Counted from the stretch's first letter, positions 37,701 to 50,500 are shown. The stretch: DNA of 64,000 nt from Trichoplax adhaerens (GCF_000150275.1 NW_002060943.1:10912878-10976877); one strand, 5' to 3'. Notes: a model not told the origin generated them from the sequence alone. Made by a program: numbers and translations.

Positions 37701-40700
37701 CCAGCACCAACATGTTTCCGACCACCACAAGGTAGTAAGATGTAGTAATTGATGTATTAATTTCATCGTTTGTGTTTCTATTTCTATTATTGAAAGCAAC
37801 GTCTAAATTTAGTTAGCATAACGATTCTTATAAGGTTCTTAGTTCTATGCCTAATGTAAAATGTGTTTAAATAGATTTCGCACTACCATGCGCTGGAAAT
37901 CCTTGCGGTCCTGGAAATCAATGCCAAAACGTTATGAATTACACCGCTTACATTTGCCACTGCAGTTACGGATTCTTTAATGGAAGGGGTTGTGTCGGAG
38001 GTATGTAGAAATAAATTGAAGCTTTTAAGAAGTCAAACATGAATATACTTGCATGGGCTTAAGCCCTTAATTGTTGACGTGGAGATGTCGAAAAAATTGA
38101 ATAGCAGACATATTTGACAACTGACGTTCTTAAAATTCTAAAAATAATGTTTAGGTATTCCGGTTACAAAAAACACTGTATCTTACTATTCTAGTCCGAA
38201 CAGACTAGAAGTTGGTGCAGCAATTAAATTCATCTGTACTGCTAAAGGTTTCCCAGCACCTAAAGTGGAAATTTACAGAAACGGAAAAATGATGAGAAAT
38301 AGCTCTGGCGTTGCAATCTATTCATCTAAACTCAATGATTACAGTACTCAAACAATATTGAAGTTCGATGCATTCTCTCATAACCACACCGGTATTTATG
38401 AATGCCGTGCTGGAAATCAATATAACAAGCAGCCAGTATCAATTAAAATACCAGTCGGTGCGTTTTACTTTCCTCTAGTATCTCTATACTATCAATGATA
38501 ATCAATGTAGGATTGAACAAGTCTCCTTTTCATCAATTTATATTCGATATTTTTTCCGTAGACATCAATGAATGTCTTACCAGCCCTTGCTCTCGGGGAG
38601 TCTGTATTAACACTATTGGATCGTTCAAATGCCAGTGTTTCCGAGGTTGGATGGGTAAACTCTGTAATCAAGGTAATTCAGAATAGATTGTGCATTCCAA
38701 TCTGAATATAAATTAGATATGACTGTTAATCAAAGTATTTACTTCAATAATATGAACTTATATGAATTTTGTAACTAATCATTTATCCTATGCAAGGTTG
38801 TGCCAACTTTGTTTCGTGCAATTATTTATTATTGATATTTATATCCCTTCCATCCATTTTAGACATTAACGAATGTAACTCACAGAAAAAGGTTTGCGAT
38901 CCAGATGCTAATTGTACCAACTACCCAGGTTCATTCTCATGCAAATGTAAACCAGGTTTTATTGGCAATGGATTTTCTTGTACAGGTAATAATGATATTA
39001 ATGAATCATTTCTTAATTAAAGTAACTATTATTATTTGCTTACACTTTGAGATGAAATGTGCTTAGTGTATAAGAATTGATTTTTTTGAATGTAGAAGTT
39101 CTTTTACAATATAAAAATTATTCCTGTAATTATGAATAACGATTATGTATTTTAATTGCGTGAAACAGAATTAAGACTCTATCCTTATGGGTACAAGTAC
39201 TTCGATAGAGCATTTGGCTATACCGATGATGGCTATCGTCGTTATAACCTGAAAGTTCCTGTATTCTTTATGAACAAATTTCAAAAAACAATTTACGTAA
39301 GTTTCACACGTTCGCAAGTCATTAGATAATTATAGTATAGGAACATTTCATAATCATTTGTACCATAAATGGCCTTATTAACATCGTAATCATCAAAAAT
39401 CTTTCTTATTCTGGTACATTCATTTATTAATAGGTATCTATGAATGGATTCGTTTCTCTTGGTAGACCATACTTTGGCTCACCACGCAATCCATTACCAT
39501 TAAACCGAAAAACAAGCATTATTGGACCATTTTATAGTGACGCTGATGGCCGAAATCCTGTAACAAGAGTCTACTTCCATCAGTATTATAGAGCTGATAG
39601 AAATCCGATTTCTACTGAAATATTAAAGCGAGCAACAATGGACGTAGCCAAATTTCAAGCCGCTTTAGCTAACGGCCAAAACGATACCAAAAACTTTGGA
39701 TTTTTCACTAAAGTTGTGCCTAACTTTGTTGCAAAACAAGTTATTATTGTTACCTGGTCAAAATTAGTACCTTATCCAGGCTTTATCAATTATAAATATA
39801 ATTCGGTAAGATACCTAGCTGTAGCAATACGTAACACTTATCGTGCAGTATACTGTAATATTTATTATTCTTATAATTAATTTAATAAATATCGCTGTTG
39901 ACATAGAATTTAAATTAATCATTTCTATACATAAGAGTGTTTAATTAATCATTCTCTTTACAATTTATAAATTAATATTTCCAGTTCAACACTTTCCAAC
40001 TTGTATTGGCTTCCAACGGCAATAATCTTTTTGGTTTCTTCGTTTATGAAGATGAAGGCATGAACTGGTGGAAGCGATTCCCTTACATTAGGCCCAAGAT
40101 TGGTTATACTAATTCGACACCATCGTATACTTATTTAGTACCCGGTTCTGATACTACTAGTGCATTAAGAGTTGATTCTATGATCGGTAATTTCAAAATG
40201 AGGGGTCGATATGGATTCCGTCTAGATGATTCAGCCATTGGACGTACTAATTACGAAGAGAAGTGCATGGAATGGTTTAATAATCAGCCATCACCAGAAA
40301 ATTATCTCATGGCTTTACGACGTCTATCGTGCCCATGTACTATCTTCCAAGCTCGACGAGACCGACGATTCCGTGTTGATTGGAGAACATACTGTGCAAG
40401 ATCATTTTTCCGGCGTGCATCAGATGGTGAAAGAGTAAGTTGACGTGGACTTGTACCATGCTTGCACAAAATAGTATATGGAAATTACTCTATAGCACTT
40501 CAAAATTCATCCCTTATATAATTTATTGATCAGTACTGAAACTATACGTTTACTTTAGTAAATCGACAAGGAGGTCATGTAAGCTTTATTAGAATTAATA
40601 ATATAATCAAGAGATAACTATAATATGATGAAATATTGATAGGTTCGCCAGCAATGCTGCTACCAGCGATTTAGACCAGGCTTTGGGGCATTGATCAGAC

Positions 40701-43700
40701 AACCACCGTTGGCGGTTTCATTTACTTTCAGGAATAGAACTTGGCGTAATGCCGAAGAAGAGGCGCGTCGCGATTGCTGTTTCAGATCGGGTTTATGTCG
40801 CTATTATTACGAAAAGATGCCATTCGATAACTGCCGTAACTACAGACCACCAAGAAGAGGTATTGTATAAGTAGAAGATATCTGCAAAGTGTATATTGAT
40901 TTTATTACTTCTGTACTATGTTATACAATGATTCATTCAACTATACAGTTCACCACTATAATTCTAGTTTTTGTTTAGTTTAGTTCAGTCATGCATTAAG
41001 CTTACTGTATGTAGTTATTTTAAAGGTAAAATTTTGATCACATTAGCTTGTGTTAAATATTTCGTGACTCCTTCTGAGTTCGTATCTGATCTTAGACAGC
41101 TTTTATGAAAAAAATTGCATATCATCTCGCTCACGATCATGTCGCCGAAACTAGACCGAGATAATAATAATGATGTCTTTTAATTTTAACTAGCACTTAT
41201 GTGGGGAGATCCTCATATTACTACCTTGGATACAAAAACGTACAGCTTTAACGGCCATGGCGAATACACCTTATTGGATGTCGACGGTGGCTTCTTCGTA
41301 TTACAAGGTCGTACCATGAGAGCTATACAAAATGGCTCTGCATCTGCATTAGCAACAGTTTTTGCATCATTTGCCTCAAAACAGAATGATTCCGATACCG
41401 TTGAAGCTAGCCTTAATAGCAATAGCGATGGAATTGATATTTATGTCAATAATAATAGTACTTCATTCTCCTTCAGTACCATTGGTGAAAATGATACCCT
41501 ATCGTATAACAACGTCGAACTGTCACGAACTATTGATAACAAATTAGTTATTGCATTTACAAGTGGTATTAACGTCGAAGTTCAACTATTAACAGAAATG
41601 TTAGCTATTACTTTTAGTGCACCAGATACCTATAAAGGCAATACTAAAGGTTTATTGGGTACATGGAATGATAATATTACTGATGATTTCAAGAGACCAG
41701 ATGGAACTTATTTGGACATCAATGCAAATGAATCTACTATCTTTTATAATTTTGGTCGACTCTGTAAGTTTATAAATTATAACGCTACGTAAATGTGGGA
41801 AACGTGTAAAAATTACATTTAGCAATTGTTCCATTTGTGTATTAGTGCGGTAATTAATTATTTGCCAATATATTAAGAGTAACAAATTAATCTATGTTAC
41901 TGTATACCGTCGTTGGATATTAGATTTGTCTTACTAATTTAATATGCGTAATACTTCAATCTAACAGGGCAAATAAATAGTGGAAGTTCACTTTTCACTT
42001 ATCCAGCTGGTACAACCGCAGCTAATTATAGTGATCCTAGCTTTGTTCCTATTTTTGCCGAGAATATCCCAGCATTGTTTGGCAATAACACCGCCTTTTA
42101 CCAACAATCCGTCAACGCATGTGGCAATGATACACAGTGCTTATATGATGCTGCATTGACTTTGAATTTGAATGCTGCAACAAGTGGCAAGAATGCTTCT
42201 AATGAATATCAGACAGGAAATACTGAATTAGAAAATTTCCCACCAACAATATCTGGCTTGGACTCTTACAATGTTACTTACGGCCAAGTATTCATGACTC
42301 AACTAAACGTTTCTGATGCTAATGCTGGTGATAATGTTACCGTAGTTTTAGTCAATCCACCACCCGGTGCTTACTTTGATAATATGACCATGGTATTCAA
42401 CTGGACAGTTTCAACTTATGACAACATCACTATCAAATTTGTAGCTACTGATTCAAAAGGAGCCAGTAGTGAATTATCACCATCAATAACGATGTGCTAT
42501 TGTGATAATAACAGCACATGCGATTACAATGCTGAATCAGTTGTTGTTAATGATATAACACAAATTTCTTGTACCTGTGACGCAGCTTGGACTGGTGATC
42601 ACTGCACTGAAGATTTAAATGAATGTGCTGATAGCCCTTGCTTTGCAAATGTCACTTGCACTGATAATCCAGCACCTCAATCTGGCTATGTTTGCAACGG
42701 TTGCCCGGCAGGTTACACTGGCGATGGACAAAAATGCTACGATATCGATGAATGTACTAATGGTACTAATTCATGCCAACAAACTTGTACCAATAATGAA
42801 GGAAGCTATACTTGCGGATGTAACAGTGGTTATATCTTACGTAATGATACTTATTCCTGCATGGATATTGACGAATGCATGAATGGCGATGCTAATTGTA
42901 GCTCATCAGCAACCTGCGTTAATACAGCAGGCTCATACCAATGTGTCTGTAGCTCCGGTTATATGTTAAGCAATGGAAATTGTACTGATATTGATGAGTG
43001 CGCTACTAATAATGGAGGCTGTAGCCAAGTATGCACCAATTCAGAAGGAAATTATACCTGTTCATGCTATAGCGGATTCACACTTGGTAGCAATAACCAT
43101 AATTGTACCGATGTTGACGAATGTACCCAGACATTACCTTGCCAACAAGTTTGTGTTAATACACAAGGTTCTTATTTCTGTGCCTGTAATCAAGGTTTCC
43201 AATTGAATGTTGACGGAAAATCATGTAATGGATCTATTAGTTGCAGCGCCAATCATACTTGCTCTTTTGGTTGTGCTGTTGTTAACGGAAAAGATACTTG
43301 CTATTGCGATCAAGGATATACTTTAGGCAGTGACAATAAAACTTGTGTCGATCTTAATGAATGTAATGGTAATGGTCAATTATGCCAACAAATTTGTGTT
43401 AATACCCCTGGAAGTTATCATTGCCAATGTAATTCAACGTATAAGCTTAAAGCTGATAAAATCAACTGTGAAGATATTGATGAATGTTTGAATAGCACTT
43501 CATGCCCAGCTACATCCAACTGTACTAATTCCATTGGTTCACATTCTTGTCAATGTTGGCCTGGTTATACTGGTGCACAATGTACTGATATTGACGAATG
43601 CTCTCAAGCCAACTCTTGCTCAAGCGATGCAACATGCAAAAATACTCCAGGCTCTTTTACTTGCTCTTGCAAGCTTGGATTTTTCGGTAATGGTACGACC

Positions 43701-44834
43701 TGCGAGGCCATTAAGCGTTATAATGCCAATGTTAGGCTTAATGGAACATTTACTAGTGATTTAACCAACAATAGCTCAGCACAGTTTATAGCCTTGAAGC
43801 AACAGGTTGAAACTAGTCTTAATACTATTTACTCAAATAATGCTAATACTAGCAGTACATTTAAGACTGTACAAGTTACTGAATTTAAAAATGGTAGCAT
43901 TATAGCTGATTATATTATATTAATAGCTGCGACTAGTAGTGTATCTACATCACAGTTACAATCTGCTATACCAGCGGCTTCAACTATTGGTGGCTATACA
44001 ACATTACAACAAGCAGTAGTAGTCGACTTTAATGAATGCGCTAATCCGGCTGACAATAATTGTACAAGCTTGCAAGATTGTGTCAATACCGCTGGCTCGT
44101 ACAGATGTCAATGTAAAACTGGATATACTGGACAGTTTGAAAGTTGTACCGACATTAACGAATGTCTTGGATCTCCATGCCCGACCAATGCCAACTGCGC
44201 TAACACCATAGGATCCTTTACTTGTACTTGCCATGTAGGCTATACCGGAGCAACATGTACAGATATCAATGAATGCTTAACAGCACAATGTCCTGCTGAT
44301 TCAAACTGCGTCAATACAGCTGGATCCTACAGATGCCAATGCAACACCGGGTATATCAATCAATCCAATACATGCAACGATATTAACGAATGTGCTAGAA
44401 ACCCTTCGCCATGTACATCCAGCAATAATCGATGCGTCAATACCAAGGGTTCATATACTTGTAGTTGCGCACCCGGTTACAGAGGATCTGCCAATAACTG
44501 TACTTGTATGTTAAACTGCTTAAATGGAGGTACATGCCAAGTTGCTAATGGAACGGCTACATGTAACTGCATCAATGGCTATAGAGGAATTACATGTAAT
44601 GTGGCTGGTGATATGCCTACAGGTGCCATTGTTGGAATATCGGTTGGAACTGTTGCTGGTATACTGTTAATTATTGCTATTATAGTTATTATTAGCAAGA
44701 GCGGACGTGGTAAACGTATTGGACCAGGAATGTGTGGTGCAGAAAATCCTGGCTTTGTACAAGAAAACCAAGAGTTGCATGAAACTGGGCGCAAAAATCG
44801 AAATATGGATGAAGAAAATGAAATGCAAGCTTAA
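25786..44834 (+). CDS. Giant type I membrane protein: EGF / Fz-Fz-SRCR x3 / Ig / NIDO-AMOP-VWD / EGF-SEA-EGF / TM
   Basis: One continuous gene model of about 33 exons and roughly 3,200 residues. Exon 1 (25786-25836) encodes a signal peptide ([14 protein letters not shown] core; two in-frame ATGs). After a 3.4-kb intron come a short stalk (29221-29269, 29613-29669), four EGF exons, six Fz-type cysteine-rich domains and three SRCR domains in repeating order, an EGF, an Ig domain, two calcium-binding EGFs, NIDO, AMOP and VWD. The 2.9-kb last exon has an Ig/cadherin-like segment, ten EGF, SEA, five EGF, a transmembrane helix ([20 protein letters not shown]) and a tail of about 50 residues containing ENPGF. 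The reading frame stays open across every junction checked, including EGF to NIDO (phase 1), AMOP to VWD (phase 1) and VWD to last exon (phase 1, forming Trp), which argues for one gene. NIDO-AMOP-VWD-EGF-TM is the MUC4 layout; Fz and SRCR together recall corin or ROR-like ectodomains. Likely a cell-surface adhesion or receptor protein; ligand unknown. Tiny linker exons are approximate. Confidence 0.85.
25837..29220 (+). other. Intron 1 of the giant receptor gene
   Basis: 3.4 kb between the signal-peptide exon (donor CAG|GTATGA) and the exon beginning VSHSQNVTV. No exon is seen inside. It is far longer than the other introns in the window and contains the long hairpin at 27184-27239. It could hold regulatory elements or an unrecognised nested RNA. 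Confidence 0.65.
27184..27239. repeat. Perfect 20-bp-arm hairpin in intron 1
   Basis: Arms TGAAAAAATTGATGAGCAAA and its exact reverse complement flank a 16-nt loop. The loop contains two small palindromes, CTGATCAG and TTGATCAA. It is the longest perfect spaced inverted repeat I found outside the GTAC arrays. Confidence 0.9.
29817..30938 (+). other. Four EGF-like domain exons of the giant receptor
   Basis: Exons 29817-29939, 30041-30166, 30472-30606 and 30810-30938 (123, 126, 135 and 129 bp) each encode one six-cysteine EGF module, for example [12 protein letters not shown] and [12 protein letters not shown]. All begin and end in phase 1, the classic shuffled module form. The third is atypical: its end reads [12 protein letters not shown] instead of the usual GYTG turn. 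Confidence 0.9.
31328..37525 (+). repeat. Three tandem [Fz odd - Fz even - SRCR] coding blocks
   Basis: Block 1: Fz 31328-31725, Fz about 32049-32482, SRCR about 32777-33098. Block 2: Fz 33457-33905, Fz about 34550-34928, SRCR about 35036-35353. Block 3: Fz about 35669-36119, Fz 36615-36990, SRCR about 37082-37525. Odd Fz domains share an N-terminal C-x(Y/F)-x3-LC-type start, an H-A-T-G or H-S-S-G motif, and CRE(D/Q)C. Even Fz domains share EC-x7 then C(R/K)(E/K)(R/K)(L/I)-like segments, CRK(S/D)C or CREDC, C(V/M/I)P and (W/F)NCxxF. SRCR domains share GRVE(V/I)Y-x5-WG(T/S)(V/I)C, N-x-VC(R/K)QLGY and V-x-C-x-GNE. Position-specific resemblance shows that the three-domain block, not single domains, was duplicated. 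The Fz start resembles ROR-family CRDs (CxPYxGxxC). Confidence 0.9.
36308..36346. repeat. Imperfect hairpin in intron between Fz5 and Fz6
   Basis: GCATAGATTTCTAGAA and TTCTAGAGTCTATGC are near-complementary arms around an 8-nt loop, with one mismatch/bulge region. It contains TTCTAGAA. Confidence 0.7.
37876..38984 (+). other. EGF, Ig and two calcium-binding EGF exons of the giant receptor
   Basis: Exon 37876-37999 is an EGF (CGPGNQC...CHCSYGF). Exon 38154-38454 is an Ig domain with the C-x-A-K-G-F-P-A-P start and the D-x-G-x-Y-x-C end in the form [11 protein letters not shown], an I-set pattern. Exons 38562-38672 and 38863-38984 each hold a calcium-binding EGF starting DINEC. Confidence 0.88.
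39168..41763 (+). other. NIDO, AMOP and VWD region of the giant receptor
   Basis: NIDO spans 39168-39297, about 39434-39804 and the start of 39985-40435: YPYG-type start, [30 protein letters not shown]. The AMOP-like cysteine part covers the end of that exon and about 40641-40859 ([40 protein letters not shown]). VWD is exon 41192-41763: [29 protein letters not shown]. The same order occurs in MUC4 and SUSD2-type proteins. The VWD carries the GDPH motif at 41205-41216. Confidence 0.88.
41968..44834 (+). other. Single 2.9-kb terminal exon: Ig/cadherin-like, 10 EGF, SEA, 5 EGF, TM, tail
   Basis: The acceptor at 41966-41967 opens an uninterrupted 955-codon frame to TAA at 44832-44834. After the post-VWD segment comes FPPTISG, starting an Ig/cadherin-like segment, then about ten EGF modules, mostly with (D/N)ECxx calcium-binding starts, and a SEA domain (about 43717-44030) containing NGSIIADY. 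Five more EGFs, the membrane helix (about 44618-44693) and a basic/acidic tail follow. Many Asn sequons indicate heavy glycosylation. Confidence 0.93.
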
Positions 44835-44935
44835 AAATGTCCCTAAACATAAAGTTGCTAGAATGTAGTTATAGATCATGCTATGACCTCTGATAGCTTA
44901 TCCTGATAAGCCTATCATTTAATTCATGTCGATTT

Positions 44936-44941
44936 AATAAA
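44936..44941 (+). promoter_or_regulatory. Poly(A) signal of the giant receptor gene
   Basis: Canonical AATAAA about 100 nt after the stop codon and the first one downstream of it. Confidence 0.6.
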
Positions 44942-47545
44942 TCGATAATTATTATTATATTACCCCTCATCTTATTAACAAATCCTCTTAATAAGCTATA
45001 TCATAAATTTTAATTATTTTTATCATATAGGACATTATGAAATATTGCTTTCACGTACGAATTATTTCTATCATGTTATTGGGTAGTTTGTTCGTATACA
45101 AATCAATTCTGACTATCTTAATGCTTTCATTATTTTTTGCTTTACCGTATAACATGTGACCAATTACTGGTTCGTGCTATACAGTAGTTGACAATGCCTT
45201 CGTTTAGTTATTTGGCAGCCATAGAAAACTTTATAATTTGACTTTTAATACGAATAATTTAAGTCATTTAGTTTACTTTACTATAAGTATTTCATTCTTT
45301 TATCTTCGTACTCTAAGCGTTGTTTTCTGATTAGAAAACAAGGAGGTCATACATATTTTTAATTTATAGATGTATTGCTATTTTACCATTTAGAGTAGTT
45401 GACAATTTTGTCCATAAGTGAATCCCTAATAGAAACTTGTTAGGATTAAAATAAAATAAAATAAAGCTTTCAATTGCATAACTCCTGTGCATAATCAATG
45501 CGATTACTGATTCTGGCTTATGAGTTAATTAGAATTAAGATTGATGCTAATACAATAACCGTACCCGAATTTTATGGTACCGAGGACTACAGAATTTATA
45601 GGAACGTAGGAATACTACAAAACATGTTTTAATCATCGAGAATCCTGAAAGACAAGATTTCTTCAAGGAGTAAGCTTTGAGTGAAAGTAGTTCGGTATGG
45701 TTTGTACATTTGTAATGAACTTAGGTTATGTATGTTATATACAATTGATACTACACTGCACATTTGGCTAAAAGGGCTTATCATTGAAAGAGTATCAGCT
45801 TCTCAGCTAAGTTAGTGTACGGCCGTAAGATGCAATAATCATTATCATATATTTTCCAAATACAGCTGGAGAATTTAGAGTGCTGAAAAACCCTTAAAAA
45901 TCTTTTAAGTTGAAAATAATCTTGAGCAAATGTAGTCGAACATTGATTAACTATTCTCAATTTGTATATTATTCTTATAGTTGCATGAGTAAGTATGGAT
46001 AGATAGTATTACAATATAAAATCATTGCACCTCATTGAAGGTTAATATACTATACTATAATGTCGATCATATTGGATATACACGAGTCTTCGAGTTAAAT
46101 TATATAGAGTTTAGTTGCAAGTGCATTCTATAACTCTTTATAGTAAAATCGGTACCGAATTAATAGGCATTTATAGGATGATAGCCACCGTGAATTACCA
46201 TGCAACATAAAATCTCTACAATATTCTTAATATTGGCTTGATCTAAAGTATTTAACCTATTGTTTATTCAATCGATAACAGCAACATCCAACTAATGAAT
46301 GGCGCTATAAGATTAATGGCTTTAATTTCAAATCTATTCTAATAAATAAAACAGAACAATAGTGGACCCATTATCATTCTATAATTAATCAGCTAGATCT
46401 TAGAAGCATATGATGGAGCTCAGACTGCTAATTTTTATTACATACTGCATAAGGAATTTTTATAAAGTAGTGTACTGTACAGTGAATTTATTCTATCTAA
46501 CGCGATGAAACGCAGTAGATCGCATGCGATATCCTGAACTAGCTAATCGATTATGAATTGCATACACATAGTATGACTATAAAGTAAGTAATAGATATTG
46601 TAAACAAAATTATGCTTTCCATTTTAAGATGATCAGCAAAATATATCAGAATATTGTCTTCTCTTTTATACTTTTAGTCAACCTAATGTAAAGACATAAG
46701 CTGCTATAATTCTAGTCATTCGAAGTAAAAGGGCTAATTACTATTTCAACTCGCAAAAATTGACTTTAAATATTAATCTTATCATAGTCTTTAAAAAATT
46801 TTCGTAAATTATCGTGCCCGGATAAGATCAAACGGAATAGAGTTAAAGTAGCTGCAATGGCATTTCGATTATTACTGCAACATGCAGATATTTATGGGAA
46901 GTAATTGGTTTCATAATGGAATTCTGTTAATTCGTATATAGGTAGTAGTGTAAGGTTTTCCGTACACCATCTAATGTTGAAATAGAAACGTATGGTAGCT
47001 TGTCATAATATTTAATCAAACAATGTTACGAATCCTTTACTCGAACATTTTTTTGAAAATGAGGAAATTAAGTCAATATCCTTGAAATTGTACCGTAAGT
47101 ATTTCATGTTTGTGTATGGCAATAAACACCACGTAGAGTTAGAATATGCTATTAATTGTTAAAGAACAATCAAAATACATGAAGTATATTCTGCTCATTT
47201 GATGACCCAATGATTACAGTATATCCAATATTATTTACTTAAGGCTGACAATCAATGCACACGATTAATAGTGTCCGTAAATCAGATATTTTCATATTTG
47301 ATGATATTATGACAAGCGATGATGATTCAGATTCCAGTTTAACATATCTTCTTGGTTGCAACGAATAATACGTGAGTATATTGAAGTGAATTGATATCAT
47401 TACTTGGTAGAAGATTAGTCATTGTTATGTAAGATTTTTCTGCATTACTTCCAAAGCCAGATTGCTGTTTGATGTTATATAATTATACATAGAAGTAGAC
47501 TAATCCTGATTATTGCCGTCATAAATAAGAATTAAAGAAAACAAT
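44942..47545. other. Intergenic between the giant receptor and TRPA1-like genes
   Basis: No exon pattern recognised on either strand. One isolated GTAC element (near 46471-46482) is present. The 3' end would contain the TRPA1-like promoter and 5' UTR; no core promoter motif is evident. Confidence 0.55.
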
Positions 47546-50500
47546 ATGTCAGAAAAGATTTATAGCAGAATTCGAAGCGATTTTGGTTCTAGTGGAAGCG
47601 CTATTACCAATGTCTACAGCCGGCAACTGGGCCCTCGAAACGATTACTACAAGCAACGACCACCACGATATCGCGCAAGAACAAATACATCTGTATTTCG
47701 AAAAAATTATCGTAGCAAAACTTCACAAGCGCCAACCATTAGAGAGAAAGATATTTCATATGGTTTACATCAGGTAAAATACTCACAATCATTCATTACG
47801 ATTAACAGACATCTTGGTGTTTCTAAGAAGTATATTCATTGATGCAGTAGGGCTTTTTTGATATAAAGTTACATAAACTCACGATCGCAACTAATCTAAT
47901 AATATACGCGTATAATCAAGAGAGTTACTATTACTTCTAAGTTTCAAGAGTCAGAGAAATTTTATTCAATTAATGTATTCAACAGGCAGCTAGAGATGGA
48001 ATTGTAACAGCAGTTCGAGCTTTACTGAAAAATTCTGGTGCATTTGATGAAGAATATGATGTCGACATGTTGGATGATTTCGATTGGACACCACTTCATT
48101 ACGCGGCCAAAAATGGCCACTCTGATGTTATAGCTTGCTTACTTGAAGCTGGAGCAGGTACATTATTAAGCTGTTTTTGATAAATCTCGTTGCAGTTTAA
48201 ATTTTTAGATAGAAATCTATTCCTAACGATAAATTTAACACTAAAGATAACGTCAATATGATTAAATAATTCCATCAGATTGATAGAGTCGTAGAAGTTT
48301 CTCTTAATTGTTACTTTTGTAATGAAGATATACTTTAAAGTTAGCTTAAATTGATTATAAAAGTGTAAAAGCAGTAAATACAATGGTTCACAAAGTTTTT
48401 ATTTTTATCTAAGAGACAACATGCATTATAGGAACCCTAAATGAACGTCTTGAGTACTTAAGATTTTTTTTACGTAGATGTCAATATCTGCGGTTGCATG
48501 GATCTAACACCATTACACCTGGCTGCAAAATATGGAAGCTTGCAAGCAATTCGTATGTTAATGTCAAGCGATGCAGAATTAGAGTATCCTGATTCCTTAA
48601 CCGGGGCAACAGCGCTTCATATGGCTGTGCGATATAGTAATAAAGACACAGTGGAGGTACAGTACTTAAAGATTTATAATTTTAGAGTTATAAGCAATAT
48701 CCACAAGACGATTCCATTGGATCAATACATATGTTAGGTCAAGTTTACTGAGCTAATAGTTTTATAGAGTAATGAGCTTATTCTTAAAGTCATAAAATCA
48801 TTGCTAATTTTATAAAGCTAGCCAGTCATTTTATAGAATACCTCTTTGATGATTATTTTATAAAGCAAACTACAGAGTTACATTTACGAGATGTTATTAA
48901 TATTTGCAACCGCTCTAGGCGATATTTTCCGCAGCAAAAATTCTACGTAAGCCTTTTGATATCGATATTACTGATAATGAAGGTACAACGCCGTTGCATC
49001 AAGCTGTCTTGCATGGGAAACTAGAAATTTGTAAACTTCTGGTAATAATATCACCAGAACTAGCAAGAGTATTATACGTATAATATTATTTCATTTACTT
49101 TAAAAGCAGCACGATAACGATTGCAGAAGTGCAAATGTATCTTTTAAAATAAATGGTTATACTATTTATTAGCTCCAACGTGGTGCACTCATTACAAGTA
49201 CTGCATTAGATGGCAGTACTCCATTGCATGTGGCGGCTAATAAAGGCAACAGTGAAATCATGGAGCTCTTACTGGAAACAGGTACATTAGCATAAGTATT
49301 ATATTGTATAGGTCAAATTCTGCCCTTAAAATATTTCATAAGTTGCGATACAATCTAACAGTAATACATTAGCCAAGTTCTAAAATCTATTTTATTATTC
49401 TATAGCATCCTATACGGATGCAAGTAGTCAGATCTTAATTGAGAGCTGCGATAAAGATGGTAATACCCCTTTACATCTTGCAGTCCAAAGTGGAATTAAA
49501 AGGGTAAGGAAAATGCAAGAATTCGCTTAAAAATGTAGTAATAACAGCAGATTAATGACTTTTTTATCGGCTACTTTTAGACTGATACTAAGAACTACTA
49601 AAAGAAATAATACTGATAAAAATTGATCGAATAAATGATACCGTACGCTTCGAGTTGGATATGTGCGATGGAAATTTTATGATTTAATCAAATTTTTCCC
49701 TTATAGACTGTTGAAATTTGTATTGAATATAGTGCGGACATTAATGCCGTTAAGGTAAGTTTATTTTTGCTAGTTGTAAGGTTTACAAATTTCTTTTGAT
49801 TTAATATGATTTAGGATATCATAGTACTGACTATAATGAATTGATATTTTAGAGCAAAGATTGCAATTAGCGAATGTAGATTTACAGTATCAATAAGTTG
49901 ATTTTTATTCCAATTAAAAAAATTGCAAAATGGTCATAACACACAGTACTATAAATTGACTGACTCGCTAATAAATATATTTTATCAAAGCGATGTATTC
50001 ATTAATAGATTATAGTAGCAATCAGTCTTACAAGATGTTTTCAGGAAGTTATTTACACGATTATTCCCTCTTTATCGAATTATATGAGGAAACATGCTAC
50101 AGTTTTTAGCAAATCTTAAATATGACAGGAACTAAATCTGCTTTATGGTAAAGTTCACGACGGATAAAATCTTGCAGTTTATGAACAATGGGCTTTGATA
50201 CGAAGATAATAAGCCGTTACTTAGAAGTTATTACTACTTTTAGTCAAATTTTTAATAGTTCGGATATTCTGTTTAGGAGAATCTTTCATCGCCTTTGCAT
50301 ATAGCAGCACTGTATGGCTATATGGATATTGTAGAATTATTAGTGCAATCAAATTGTCGTTTACATGTCAAAGATTGTTCACAAATGACTCCTTTGCATA
50401 AAGCAGCACTATTCAATAGGGTAGATGTTATCGAATATCTCCTATCCAAGGTAAAGTGGCAGTAAAATATGGCGTTTAGTTAGTTGATTTATTTTTCATT

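Noticed and set aside
38562-39298. Split of the giant gene into two genes before NIDO
   Set aside because: The phase-1 junction from the cbEGF exon into the NIDO exon is open and consistent, no new signal peptide or poly(A) signal is evident, and EGF-to-NIDO order is normal. RNA evidence could still overturn this.
42619-44234. Alternative plus- and minus-strand frames inside the large EGF exon
   Set aside because: Out-of-frame or antisense shadows of the 955-codon terminal exon.
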